64,000 bases of DNA from Pseudeuparius sepicola (taxonomy: Eukaryota; Arthropoda; Insecta; Coleoptera; Anthribidae). A model generated the notes under the pieces. That model searched no databases and was not told the origin of the DNA. It was given only the letters and a program-made list of their open reading frames with translations. Location: positions 84,391,454 to 84,455,453 of the forward strand of contig OY987298.1 of NCBI GenBank assembly GCA_963920635.1, read 5' to 3'. The position numbers and the translations under genes are program-made. Positions 1-11,994 of the stretch are shown piece by piece. Position 1 is the first letter of the stretch. The number at the start of each line of letters is the position of its first letter.

Positions 1-132
1 CCTCAAAATGTTTCTAAAAAAATGTTGAGTGCCTGGCCAGCGCACTTTTTCAATTTTCAAAAATGTTGACATGCTCCGAAAAAAAAATACTATGCTATGT
101 AAATTGAGTTCTACAGCACGATTCCGCCCTCA

Positions 133-151
133 AAATTTTTCTAAAAAATTT
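133..151. other. AT-rich inverted repeat with 3-bp loop (representative)
   Basis: The arms AAATTTTT (133-140) and AAAAATTT (144-151) are exact reverse complements around the loop CTA (141-143). The element recurs once per monomer near its 3' end. Arm lengths drift by one or two bases between monomers, and in one lineage the loop reads TAG. Short AT dyads able to form hairpins or cruciforms are common in centromeric satellites, but extrusion here is inference. Confidence 0.75.
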
Positions 152-2794
152 CTAAGTGCCTGGCCAGCGCTCTTTTTCAATTTTCAAAAATGTTGACATG
201 CTCCGAAAAAAAACTCCTATGCGACGTAAATTGAGTTGTACAACACGATTCCGCTCTCAAAATGTTTCTAAAAAAATTTTGAGTGCCTGGCCAGCGCACT
301 TTTTCAATTTTCAAAAATGTTGACATACTCCGAAATAAAAATTCCTATGCGACGTAAATTAAGTCCTGCAACACGATTCCGCCCTAAAAATTTTTCTATA
401 AAATTTCTGAGTGCCTGGCCAGCGCACTTTTACAATTTTCAAAAATGTTGACATGCTCCGAAAAAAAACTCCTATGTGACGTAAATTGAGTTCTACAACA
501 CGATTGCGCCCTCAAAATTTTTCTAAAAATTTTCTGAGTGCCTGGCCAGCGCACTTTTTCAATTTTCAAAAATGTTGACATGCTCCGAAAAAAAATTCCT
601 ATGCGACGTAAATTGAGTTGTACAACACGATTCCGCCCTCAAAATGTTTCTAAAAAATTTTTTAGTGCCTGGCCAGCGCACTTTTTCAATTTTCAAAAAT
701 GTTGACATACTCCGAAATAAAAATTCCTATGCGACGTAAATTAAGTTCTACAACACGATTACGCCCTAAAAATTTTTCTATAAAATTTCTAAGCCAGAGT
801 ACTTTTTCAATTTTCAAAAATGTTGACATGCTCCGAAAAAAAAGTCCTATGTGACGTAAATTGACTTCTGCAACACGATTCCACCCACAAAATTTTTCTA
901 AAAAATTTCTGAGTGCCTGGCCAGCGCACTTTTTCAATTTTCAAAAATGTTGACATGCTCCTAAAAAAAAATTCCTATGCGACGTAAATTGAGTTCTACC
1001 ACACGATTCCGCCCTCAAAACTTTTCTAAAAAATTTTTAAGTGCCTGGCCAGCGCACTTTTTCAATTTTCAAACATGTTGACATGCTCAAAAAAAATTAC
1101 TATGCGACGTAAATTGAGTTCTACAACACGATTCCGCCCTCAAAATATTTCTAAAAAATTTTTGAGTGCCTGGACAGTGCCCTTTTTCAATTTTCAAAAA
1201 TGTTGACATACTCCGAAAAAAAAATTCCTATGCGACGTAAATTGAGTTCTACAACATGATTCCGCCCTCAAAATTTTTCTAAAAAATTTTTAAGTGCCTG
1301 GCCAGCGCACTTTTTCAATTTTCAAACATGTTGACATGCTCCAAAAAAAAATTACTATGCGACGTAAATTAAGTTCTACAACACGATTCCGCCCTCAAAA
1401 TGTTTCAAAAAAAATGTTGAGTGCCTGGCCAGCGCACTTTTTCAATTTTCAAAAATGTTGACATGCTCCGAAAAAAATATACTATGCTATGTAAATTGAG
1501 TTCTACAGCAGGATTCCGCCCTCAAAATTTTTCTAAAAAATTTCTAAGTGCCTGGCCAGCGCACTTTTTCAATTTTCAAAAATGTTGACATACTCCGAAA
1601 TAAAAATTCCTATGCGACGTAAATTAAGTCCTGCAACACGATTCCACCCTAAAAATTTTTCTATAAAATTTCTGAGTGCCTGGCCAGCGCACTTTTTCAA
1701 TTTTCAAAAATGTTGACATGCTCCGAAAAAAAATACTATGCTATGTAAATTGAGTTCTACAGCACGATTCCGCCCTCAAAATTTTTCTAAAAAATTTCTA
1801 AGTGCCTGGCCAGCGCACTTTTTCAATTTTCAAAAATGTTGACATGCTCCGAAAAAAAACTCCTATGCTACGTAAATTGAGTTGTACAACACGATTCCGC
1901 CCTCAAACTGTTTCTAAAAAATTTTTGAGTGATTGGCCAGCGCACTTTTTCAATTTTCAAAAATGTTGACATGCTCCGAAAAAAAAATTTTATGCGACGT
2001 AAATTGAGTTCTACCACACGATTCCGCCCTCAAAATTTTTCTAAAAAATTTCTAAGTGCCTGGCCAACGCATTTTTTCAATTTTTAAAAATGTTGACATG
2101 CTCTGAAAGGAAAATTCCTATGCGACGTAAATTGAGTTCTACCACAAGATTCCGCCCTCAAAATTTTTCTAAAAAAAATTTAAGTTCCTGGCCAGCGCAC
2201 TTTTACAATTTTCAAAAATGTTGACATGCTCCGAAAAAAAACTCCTATGCGACGTAAATTGAGTTCTACAACACGATTCCGCCCTCAAAACTTTTCTAAA
2301 AAAATTTTGAGGGCCTGGCCAGCGCACTTTTTCAATTTTCAAAAATGTTGACATGCTCCGAAAAAAAATTCCTATGCGACGTAAATTGAGTTCTACAACA
2401 CGATTCCGCCCTCAAAACTTTTCTAAAAAATTTCTAAGTGCCTGGCCAGCGCACTTTTTCAATTTTCAAAAATGTTGACATGCTCCGAAAAAAAACTCCT
2501 ATGCGACGTAAATTGAGTTGTACAACTCGATTCCGCCCTCAAACTGTTTCTAAAAAATTTTTGAGTGCCTGGCCAGCGCACTTTTTCAATTTTCAAAAAT
2601 GTTGACATGCTCCGAAAAAAAATTCCTATGCGACGTAAATTGAGTTCTACAACACGATTCCGCCCTCAAAATTTTTCTAAAAAAAATTTAAGTGCCTGGC
2701 CAGCGCACTTTTACAATTTTCAAAAATGTTGACATGCTCCGAAAAAAAATACCTGCGACGTAAATTGAGTTCTACAACACGATTCCGCCCTCAA

Positions 2795-2811
2795 AATTTT
2801 TTAGAAAAATT
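2795..2811. other. AT dyad with inverted loop (TAG instead of CTA)
   Basis: Here the dyad core reads TTTTTTAGAAAAA, the exact reverse complement of the usual TTTTTCTAAAAAA. The loop TAG is at 2,802. I counted the same form at 5,466, 26,137, 28,167, 30,340, 33,764, 36,063, 38,224, 41,524, 43,823, 45,984, 49,799, 51,960, 57,166 and 59,327. It is always linked to AAGTACCTG followed by GTCAGCG or TTCAGCG in the next monomer start. Confidence 0.82.
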
Positions 2812-4062
2812 TTTAAGTACCTGTTCAGCGCACTTTTTCAATTTTCAAAAATGTTGACATGCTCCGAAAAAAAAAACCTATGCGACGTAAATTCAGTTCT
2901 ACCACAAGATTCCGCCCTCAAAATGTTTCTAAAAATTTTTTGAGTGCCTGGCCAGCGCACTTTTTCAATTTTCAAAAATGTTGACATGCTCCGAAAAAAA
3001 ATTCCTATGCGACGTAAATTGAGTTCTACAACACGATTCCGCCCTCAAAACTTTTCTAAAAAATTTTTAAGTGCCTGGCCAGCGCACTTTTTCAATTTTC
3101 AAACATGTTGACATGCTCAAAAAAAATTACTATGCGACGTAAATTGAGTTCTACAACACGATTCCGCCCTCAAAATGTTTCTAAAAAAATTTTGCGTGCC
3201 TGGCCAGCGCACTTTTTCAATTTTCAAAAATGTTGACATGCTCCGAAAAAAAATTCCTATGCGACGTAAATTGAGTTCTACAACACGATTCCGCCCTCGA
3301 AACTTTTCTAAAAAATTTTAAAGTGCCTGGCCAGCGCACTTTTCAATTTTCAAACATGTTGACATGCTCCAAGAAAAAATTACTATGCGACGTAAATTGA
3401 GTTCTACAACACGATTCCGCCCTCAAAATATTTCTAAAAAATTTTTGAGTGCCTGGACAGTGCTCTTTTTCAATTTTCAAAAATGTTGACATACTCCGAA
3501 AAAAAAATTCCTATGCGACGTAAATTGAGTTCTACAACATGATTCCGCCCTCAAAATTTTTCTAAAAAATTTTTAAGTGCCTGGCCAGCGCACTTTTTCA
3601 ATTTTCAAAAATGTTGACATGCTCCGAAAAAAAAATACTATGCTATGTAAATTGAGTTCTACAGCACGATTCCGCCCTCAAAATTTTTCTAAAAAATTTC
3701 TAAGTGCCTGGCCAGCGCACTTTTTCAATTTTCAAAAATGTTGACATGCTCCGAAAAAAAATACTATGCTATGTAAATTGAGTTCTACAGCACGATTCCG
3801 CCCTCAAAATTTTTCTAAAAAATTTCTAAGTGCCTGGCCAGCGCACTTTTTCAATTTTCAAAAATGTTGACATGCTCCGAAAAAAAACTCCTATGCTACG
3901 TAAATTGAGTTGTACAACACGATTCCGCCCTCAAACTGTTTCTAAAAAATTTTTGAGTGATTGGCCAGCGCACTTTTTCAATTTTCAAAAATGTTGACAT
4001 GCTCCGAAAAAAAAATTTTATGCGACGTAAATTGAGTTCTACCACACGATTCCGCCCTCAAA

Positions 4063-4696
4063 ATTTTTCTAAAAAATTTCTAAGTGCCTGGCCAGCGCAC
4101 TTTTTCAATTTTCAAAAATGTTGACATGCTCCGAAAAAAAAATCCTATGCGACGTAAATTGAGTTCTACAACACGAATCCGCCCTCAAAACTTTTCTAAA
4201 AAATTTTTGAGGGCCTGGCCAGCGCACTTTTTCAATTTTCAAAAATGTTGACATGCTCCGAAAAAAAATTCCTATGCGACGTAAATTGAGTTGTACAACA
4301 CGATTCCGCCCTCAAAACTTTTCTAAAAAATTTCTAAGTGCCTGGCCAGCGCACTTTGTCAATTTTCAAAAATGTTGACATGCTCCGAAAAAAAATACTA
4401 TGCTATGTAAATTGAGTTCTACAGCACGATTCCGCCCTCAAAATTTTTCTAAAAAATTTCTAAGTGCCTGGCCAGCGCACTTTTTCAATTTTCAAAAATG
4501 TTGACATGCTCCGAAAAAAAACTCCTATGCTACGTAAATTGAGTTGTACAACACGATTCCGCCCTCAAACTGTTTCTAAAAAATTTTTGAGTGATTGGCC
4601 AGCGCACTTTTTCAATTTTCAAAAATGTTGACATGCTCCGAAAAAAAAATTTTATGCGACGTAAATTGAGTTCTACCACACGATTCCGCCCTCAAA
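4063..4696 (+). repeat. 634-bp (5-monomer) segment unique to block A copy 1
   Basis: The run of monomers with TACTATGCTATG, then CTATGCTACG, then GATTGGCCAG, then AATTTTATGCG appears at about 3,762-4,060 and again 634 bp later at about 4,396-4,690. The second block A copy has it once. Between the two runs lie two marker monomers, one with ACACGAATCCG (4,172) and one with GCACTTTGTC (4,351). The same markers reappear at 32,474 and 32,650. Either copy 1 gained this stretch by tandem duplication or copy 2 lost it. Its presence at the later site argues that the longer form already existed. Boundaries are approximate. Confidence 0.75.
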
Positions 4697-5612
4697 ATTT
4701 TTCTAAAAAAATTCTAAGTGCCTGGCCAGCGCACTTTTTCAATTTTTAAAAATGTTGACATGCTCCGAAAGGAAAATTAATATGCGTCGTAAATTGAGTT
4801 CTACCACAAGATTCCGCCCTCAAAATTTTTCTAAAAAAAATTTAAGTTCCTGGCCAGCGCACTTTTACAATTTTCAAAAATGTTGACATGCTCCGAAAAA
4901 AAATTCCTATGCGACGTAAATTGAGTTCTACAACACGATTCCGCCCTCAAAACTTTTCTAAAAAATTTTTAAGTGCCTGGCCAGTGCACTTTTTCAATTT
5001 TCAAAAATGTTGACATGCTCCGAAAAAAAATTCCTATGCGACGTAAATTGAGTTCTACAACACGATTCCGCCCTCAAAACTTTTCTAAAAAATTTTTAAG
5101 TGCCTGGCCAGCGCACTTTTTCAATTTTCAAACATGTTGACATGCCCCAAAAAAAAATTACTATGCGACGTAAATTAAGTTCTACAACACGATTCCGCCC
5201 TCAAAATGTTTCTAAAAAATTTTTGAGCGCCTGGCCAGCGCACTTTTTCAATTTAGAAAAATGTTGACATGCTCCGAAAAAAAATTCCTATGCGACGTAA
5301 ATTGAGTTCTACAACACGATTCCGCCCTCAAAACTTTTCTAAAAAATTTTTAAGTGCCTGGCCAGCGCACTTTATCAATTTTCAAAAATGTTGACATGCT
5401 CCGAAAAAAAATACCTATGCGACGTAAATTGAGTTCTACAACACGATTCCGCCCTCAAAATTTTTTAGAAAAATTTTTAAGTACCTGGTCAGCGCACTTT
5501 TTCAATTTTCAAAAATGTTGACATGCTCCGAAAAAAAAAATACCTATGCGACGTAAATTGAGTTCTACCACAAGATTCCGCCCTCAAAATTTTTCTAAAA
5601 AAAATTTAAGTG

Positions 5613-5627
5613 CCTGGCCACTGGCCA
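5613..5627. repeat. 7-bp duplication at the palindrome (CTGGCCACTGGCCAG)
   Basis: The palindrome monomer here carries CTGGCCA twice in a row. The same marker is at 28,314, 33,910 and 41,670, and nowhere else that I saw. It is a clean tag for the block A tail and shows that those four segments share one ancestor. Confidence 0.85.
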
Positions 5628-6289
5628 GCGCACTTTTACAATTTTCAAAAATGTTGACATGCTCCGAAAAAAAACTCCTATGCTACGTAAATTGAGTTGT
5701 ACAACACGATTCCGCCCTCAAAATGTTTCTAAAAAATTTTTGAGTGCCTGGCCAGCGCACTTTTTCAATTTTCAAAAATGTTGACATGCTCAGAAAAAAA
5801 ATTCCTATGCGACGTAAATTGAGTTCTACAACACGATTCCGCCCTCAAAACTTTTCTAAAAAATTTTTGAGGGCCTGGCCAGCGCACTTTTTCAATTTTC
5901 AAAAATGTTGACATGCTCCGAAAAAAAATTCCTATGCGACGTAAATTGAGTTCTACAACACGATTCCGCCCTCAAAACTTTTCTAAAAAATTTTTAAGTG
6001 CCTGGCCAGCGCACTTTTTCAATTTTCAAAAATGTTGACATGCTCCGAAAAAAAACTCCTATGCTACGTAAATTGAGTTGTACAACACGATTCCGCCCTC
6101 AAAATGTTTCTAAAAAATTTTTAAGTGCCTGGCCAGCGCACTTTTTCAATTTTCAAACATGTTGACATGCCCCACAAAAAATTACTATGCGACGTAAATT
6201 AAGTTCTACAACACGATTCCGCCCTCAAAATGTTTCTAAAAAATTTTTGAGTGCCTGGCCAGCGCACTTTTTCAATTTTCAAAAATGTT

Positions 6290-9200
6290 GACATGCTCCG
6301 AAAAAAAATTTCTATGCGACGTAAATTGAGTTCTACAACACGATTCCGCCCTCAAAACTTTTCTAAAAAAATTTTAAGTGCCTGGCCAGCGCACTTTTCA
6401 ATTTTCAAACATGTTGACATGCTCCAAGAAAAAATTACTATGCGACGTAAATTGAGTTCTACAACACGATTCCGCCCTCAAAATATTTCTAAAAAATTTT
6501 TGAGTGCCTGGACAGTGCCCTTTTTCAATTTTCAAAAATGTTGACATACTCCGAAAAAAAAATCCTATGCGACGTAAATTGAGTTCTACAACATGATTCC
6601 GCCCTCAAAATTTTTCTAAAAAATTTTTAAGTGCCTGGCCAGCGCACTTTTTCAATTTTCAAACATGTTGACATGCTCCAAAAAAAAATTACTATGCGAC
6701 GTAAATTAAGTTCTACAACACGATTCCGCCCTCAAAATGTTTCTAAAAAAATGTTGAGTGCCTGGCCAGCGCACTTTTTCAATTTTCAAACATGTTGACA
6801 TGCTCAAAAAAAATTACTATGCGACGTAAATTGAGTTCTACAACACGATTCCGCCCTCAAAATATTTCTAAAAAAATTTTGCGTGCCTGGCCAGCGCACT
6901 TTTTCAATTTTCAAAAATGTTGACATGCTCCGAAAAAAAATTCCTATGCGACGTAAATTGAGTTCTACAACACGATTCCGCCCTCAAAACTTTTCTAAAA
7001 AATTTTTAAGTGCCTGGCCAGCGCACTTTTCAATTTTCAAACATGTTGACATGCTCCAAGAAAAAATTACTATGCGACGTAAATTGAGTTCTACAACACG
7101 ATTCCGCCCTCAAAATATTTCTAAAAAATTTTTGAGTGCCTGGACAGTGCCCTTTTTCAATTTTCAAAAATGTTGACATACTCCGAAAAAAAAATTCCTA
7201 TGCGACGTAAATTGAGTTCTACAACATGATTCCGCCCTCAAAATTTTTCTAAAAAATTTTTAAGTGCCTGGCCAGCGCACTTTTTCAATTTTCAAACATG
7301 TTGACATGCTCCAAAAAAAAATTACTATGCGACGTAAATTAAGTTCTACAACACGATTCCGCCCTCAAAATGTTTCTAAAAAAATGTTGAGTGCCTGGCC
7401 AGCGCACTTTTTCAATTTTCAAAAATGTTGACATGCTCCGAAAAAAAAATACTATGCTATGTAAATTGAGTTCTACAGCACGATTCCGCCCTCAAAATTT
7501 TTCTAAAAAATTTCTAAGTGCCTGGCCAGCGCACTTTTTCAATTTTCAAAAATGTTGACATGCTCCGAAAAAAAACTCCTATGCGACGTAAATTGAGTTG
7601 TACAACACGATTCCGCTCTCAAAATGTTTCTAAAAAAATTTTGAGTGCCTGGCCAGCGCACTTTTTCAATTTTCAAAAATGTTGACATACTCCGAAATAA
7701 AAATTCCTATGCGACGTAAATTAAGTCCTGCAACACGATTCCGCCCTAAAAATTTTTCTATAAAATTTCTGAGTGCCTGGCCAGCGCACTTTTTCAATTT
7801 TCAAAAATGTTGACATGCTCCGAAAAAAAAATTTTATGCGACGTAAATTGAGTTCTACCACACGATTCCGCCCTCAAAATTTTTCTAAAAAATTTCTAAG
7901 TGCCTGGCCAGCGCACTTTTTCAATTTTCAAAAATGTTGACATGCTCCGAAAAAAATTCCTATGCGACGTAAATTGAGTTCTACAACACGATTCCGCCCT
8001 CAAAACTTTTCTAAAAAATTTTTAAGTGCCTGGCCAGCGCACTTTTTCAATTTTCAAACATGTTGACATGCTCAAAAAAAATTACTATGCGACGTAAATT
8101 GAGTTCTACAACACGATTCCGCCCTCAAAATGTTTCTAAAAAAATTTTGCGTGCCTGGTCAGCGCACTTTTTCAATTTTCAAAAATGTTGACATGCTCCG
8201 AAAAAAAATTCCTATGCGACGTAAACTGAGTTCTACAACACGATTCCGCCCTCAAAACTTTTCTAAAAAATTTTTAAGTGCCTGGCCAGCGCACTTTTCA
8301 ATTTTCAAACATGTTGACATGCTCCAAGAAAAAATTACTATGCGACGTAAATTGAGTTCTACAACACGATTCCGCCCTCAAAATATTTCTAAAAAATTTT
8401 TGAGTGCCTGGACTGTGCCCTTTTTCAATTTTCAAAAATGTTGACATACTCCGAAAAAAAATTCCTATGCGACGTAAATTGAGTTCTACAACATGATTCC
8501 GCCCTCAAAATTTTTCTAAAAAATTTTTAAGTGCCTGGCCAGCGCACTTTTTCAATTTTCAAACATGTTGACATGCTCCAAAAAAAAATTACTATGCGAC
8601 GTAAATTAAGTTCTACAACACGATTCCGCCCTCAAAATGTTTCTAAAAAAATGTTGAGTGCCTGGCCAGCGCACTTTTTCAATTTTCAAAAATGTTGACA
8701 TGCTCCGAAAAAAAAATACTATGCTATGTAAATTGAGTTCTACAGCACGATTCCGCCCTCAAAATTTTTCTAAAAAATTTCTAAGTGCCTGGCCAGCGCA
8801 CTTTTTCAATTTTCAAAAATGTTGACATGCTCCGAAAAAAAATACTATGCTATGTAAATTGAGTTCTACAGCACGATTCCGCCCTCAAAATTTTTCTAAA
8901 AAATTTCTAAATGCCTGGCCAGCGCACTTTTTCAATTTTCAAAAATGTTGACATGCTCCGAAAAAAAACTCCTATGCTACGTAAATTGAGTTGTACAACT
9001 CGATTCCGCCCTCAAACTGTTTCTAAAAAATTTTTGAGTGATTGGCCAGCGCACTTTTTCAATTTTCAAAAATGTTGACATGCTCCGAAAAAAAAATTTT
9101 ATGCGACGTAAATTGAGTTCTACCACACGATTCCGCCCTCAAAATTTTTCTAAAAAATTTCTAAGTGCCTGGCCAGCGCACTTTTTCAATTTTTAAAAAT

Positions 9201-11994
9201 GTTGACATGCTCCGAAAGGAAAATTAATATGCGACGTAAATTGAGTTCTACCACAAGATTCCGCCCTCAAAATTTTTCTAAAAAAAATTTAAGTTCCTGG
9301 CCAGCGCACTTTTACAATTTTCAAAAATGTTGACATGCTCCGAAAAAAAACTCCTATGCGACGTAAATTGAGTTCTACAACACGAATCCGCCCTCAAAAC
9401 TTTTCTAAAAAATTTTTGAGGGCCTGGCCAGCGCACTTTTTCAATTTTCAAAAATGTTGACATGCTCCGAAAAAAAATTCCTATGCGACGTAAATTGAGT
9501 TGTACAACACGATTCCGCCCTCAAAACTTTTCTAAAAAATTTCTAAGTGCCTGGACAGCGCACTTTTTCAATTTTCAAAAATGTTGACATGCTCCAAGAA
9601 AAAATTACTATGCGACGTAAATTGAGTTCTACAACACGATTCCGCCCTCAAAATGTTTCTAAAAAAATTTTGCGTGCCTGGCCAGCGCACTTTTTCAATT
9701 TTCAAAAATGTTGACATGCTCCGAAAAAAAATTCCTATGCGACGTAAATTGAGTTCTACAACACGATTCCGCCCTCAAAACTTTTCTAAAAAATTTTTAA
9801 GTGCCTGGCCAGCGCAATTTTCAATTTTCAAACATGTTGACATGCTCCAAGAAAAAATTACTATGCGACGTAAATTGAGTTCTACAACACGATTCCGCCC
9901 TCAAAATATTTCTAAAAAATTTTTGAGTGCCTGGACAGTGCCCTTTTTCAATTTTCAAAAATGTTGACATACTCCGAAAAAAAAATTCCTATGCGACGTA
10001 AATTGAGTTCTACAACATGATTCCGCCCTCAAAATTTTTCTAAAAAATTTTTAAGTGCCTGGCCAGCGCACTTTTTCAATTTTCAAACATGTTGACATGC
10101 TCAAAAAAAATTACTATGCGACGTAAATTGAGTTCTACAACACGATTCCGCCCTCAAAATGTTTCTAAAAAAATTTTGCGTGCCTGGCCAGCGCACTTTT
10201 TCAATTTTCAAAAATGTTGACATGCTCCGAAAAAAAATTCCTATGCGACGTAAATTGAGTTCTACAACACGATTCCGCCCTCAAAACTTTTCTAAAAAAT
10301 TTCTAAGTGCCTGGCCAGCGCACTTTTTCAATTTTCAAAAATGTTGACATGCTCCAAGAAAAAATTACTATGCGACGTAAATTGAGTTCTACCACACGAT
10401 TCCGCCCTCAAATTTTTTCTAACAAATTTCTAAGTGCCTGGCCAGCGCACTTTTTCAATTTTCAAAAATGTTGACATGCTCCGAAAAAAAATTCCTATGC
10501 GACGTAAATTGAGTTCTACAACACGATTCCGCCCTCAAAACTTTTCTAAAAAATTTTTAAGTGCCTGGCCAGCGCACTTTTTCAATTTTCAAACATGTTG
10601 ACATGCTCAAAAAAAATTACTATGCGACGTAAATTGAGTTCTACAACACGATTCCGCCCTCAAAATGTTTCTAAAAAAATTTTGCGTGCCTGGCCAGCGC
10701 ACTTTTTCAATTTTCAAAAATGTTGACATGCTCCGAAAAAAAATGCCTATGCGACGTAAATTGAGTTCTACAACACGATTCCGCCCTCAAAACTTTTCTA
10801 AAAAATTTTTAAGTGCCTGGCCAGCGCACTTTTCAATTTTCAAACATGTTGACATGCTCCAAGAAAAAATTACTATGCGACGTAAATTGAGTTCTACAAC
10901 ACGATTCCGCCCTCAAAATATTTCTAAAAAATTTTTGAGTGCCTTCACAGTGCCCTTTTTCAATTTTCAAAAATGTTGACATACTCCGAAAAAAAAATTC
11001 CTATGCGACGTAAATTGAGTTCTACAACATGATTCCGCCCTCAAAATTTTTCTAAAAAATTTTTAAGTGCCTGGCCAGCGCACTTTTTCAATTTTCAAAC
11101 ATGTTGACATGCTCCAAAAAAAAATTACTATGCGACGTAAATTAAGTTCTACAACACGATTCCGCCCTCAAAATGTTTCTAAAAAAATGTTGAGTGCCTG
11201 GCCAGCGCACTTTTTCAATTTTCAAAAATGTTGACATGCTCCGAAAAAAAAATACCATGCTATGTAAATTGAGTTCTACAGCACGATTCCGCCCTCAAAA
11301 TTTTTCTAAAAAATTTCTAAGTGCCTGGCCAGCGCACTTTTTCAATTTTCAAAAATGTTGACATGCTCCGAAAAAAAACTCCTATGCGACGTAAATTGAG
11401 TTGTACAACACGATTCCGCTCTCAAAATGTTTCTAAAAAAATTTTGAGTGCCTGGCCAGCGCACTTTTTCAATTTTCAAAAATGTGGACATACTCCGAAA
11501 TAAAAATTCCTATGCGACGTAAATTAAGTCCTGCAACACGATTCCGCCCTAAAAATTTTTCTATAAAATTTCTGAGTGCCTGGCCAGCGCACTTTTTCAA
11601 TTTTCAAAAATGTTGACATGCTCCGAAAAAAAATACTATGCTATGTAAATTGAGTTCTACAGCACGATTCCGCCCTCAAAATTTTTCTAAAAAATTTCTA
11701 AGTGCCTGGCCAGCGCACTTTTTCAATTTTCAAAAATGTTGACATGCTCCGAAAAAAAACTCCTATGCTACGTAAATTGAGTTGTACAACACGATTCCGC
11801 CCTCAAACTGTTTCTAAAAAATTTTTGAGTGATTGGCCAGCGCACTTTTTCAATTTTCAAAAATGTTGACATGCTCCGAAAAAAAAATTTTATGCGACGT
11901 AAATTGAGTTCTACCACACGATTCCGCCCTCAAAATTTTTCTAAAAAATTTCTAAGTGCCTGGCCAGCGCACTTTTTAAATTTTCAAAAATGTT
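6290..11994 (+). repeat. HOR block B, copy 1 (5,705 bp, ~45 monomers)
   Basis: Every diagnostic variant in this stretch returns exactly 5,705 bp downstream, for example GACTGTGCCC at 8,411 and 14,116. Only scattered single-base differences from copy 2 were noticed: 6,371 A against T, and 9,554 A against C. The left junction with block A lies between about 6,273 and 6,302, where both parents agree. Inside the unit there are sub-repeats: a 632-bp (5-monomer) step between 6,251 and 6,883, and recurrent trios of monomers with GCACTTTTCAATTTTC, CCAAGAAAAAATTACT and GACAGTGCCC. The GCACTTTTCAATT monomer is one base short (126 bp), which keeps a reading frame open over two monomers and creates false 97-104 codon frames. 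Confidence 0.88.

Larger units (their letters stand above)
1..6301 (+). repeat. HOR block A, copy 1 (left end cut by window)
   Basis: About 50 monomers that match 23,336-29,002 base for base over long runs. The offset is exactly 23,335 from base 1 to about 4,050, then 22,701 from about 4,700 to 6,301; the change reflects a 634-bp segment present only here. I noticed few substitutions between copies, such as 2,072 T against C, 3,464 T against C, and 5,792 A against C. The block holds several rare monomer types: AAGCCAGAGTAC at 788, ACCTGCGACG near 2,751, a loop-inverted dyad at 2,802 and 5,466, and a 7-bp duplication CTGGCCACTGGCCAG at 5,613. Its right end is placed where the second copy changes to CCGAGAAAA. 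Since base 1 is already inside the homology, the block extends left of the window. Confidence 0.88.

Noticed and set aside
2795..2811. Inverted monomers marking an orientation switch in the array
   Set aside because: Only the 3-bp dyad loop is inverted here. The flanking GCCTGG and GATTCCGCCC boxes keep the + orientation, and no whole-monomer inversion was seen anywhere.
8130..8444. Repeated + strand open frames of 60-104 codons (also at 9653, 13835, 15358, 29573, 35296 and others)
   Set aside because: They are translations of the satellite. Since 127 is not a multiple of three the frame normally shifts each monomer. It stays open only where a monomer is 126 bp, as with the lost T in GCACTTTTCAATT. 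No ribosome-site context, codon signal or known domain is seen, and the repeat period of 42 residues is just the monomer.
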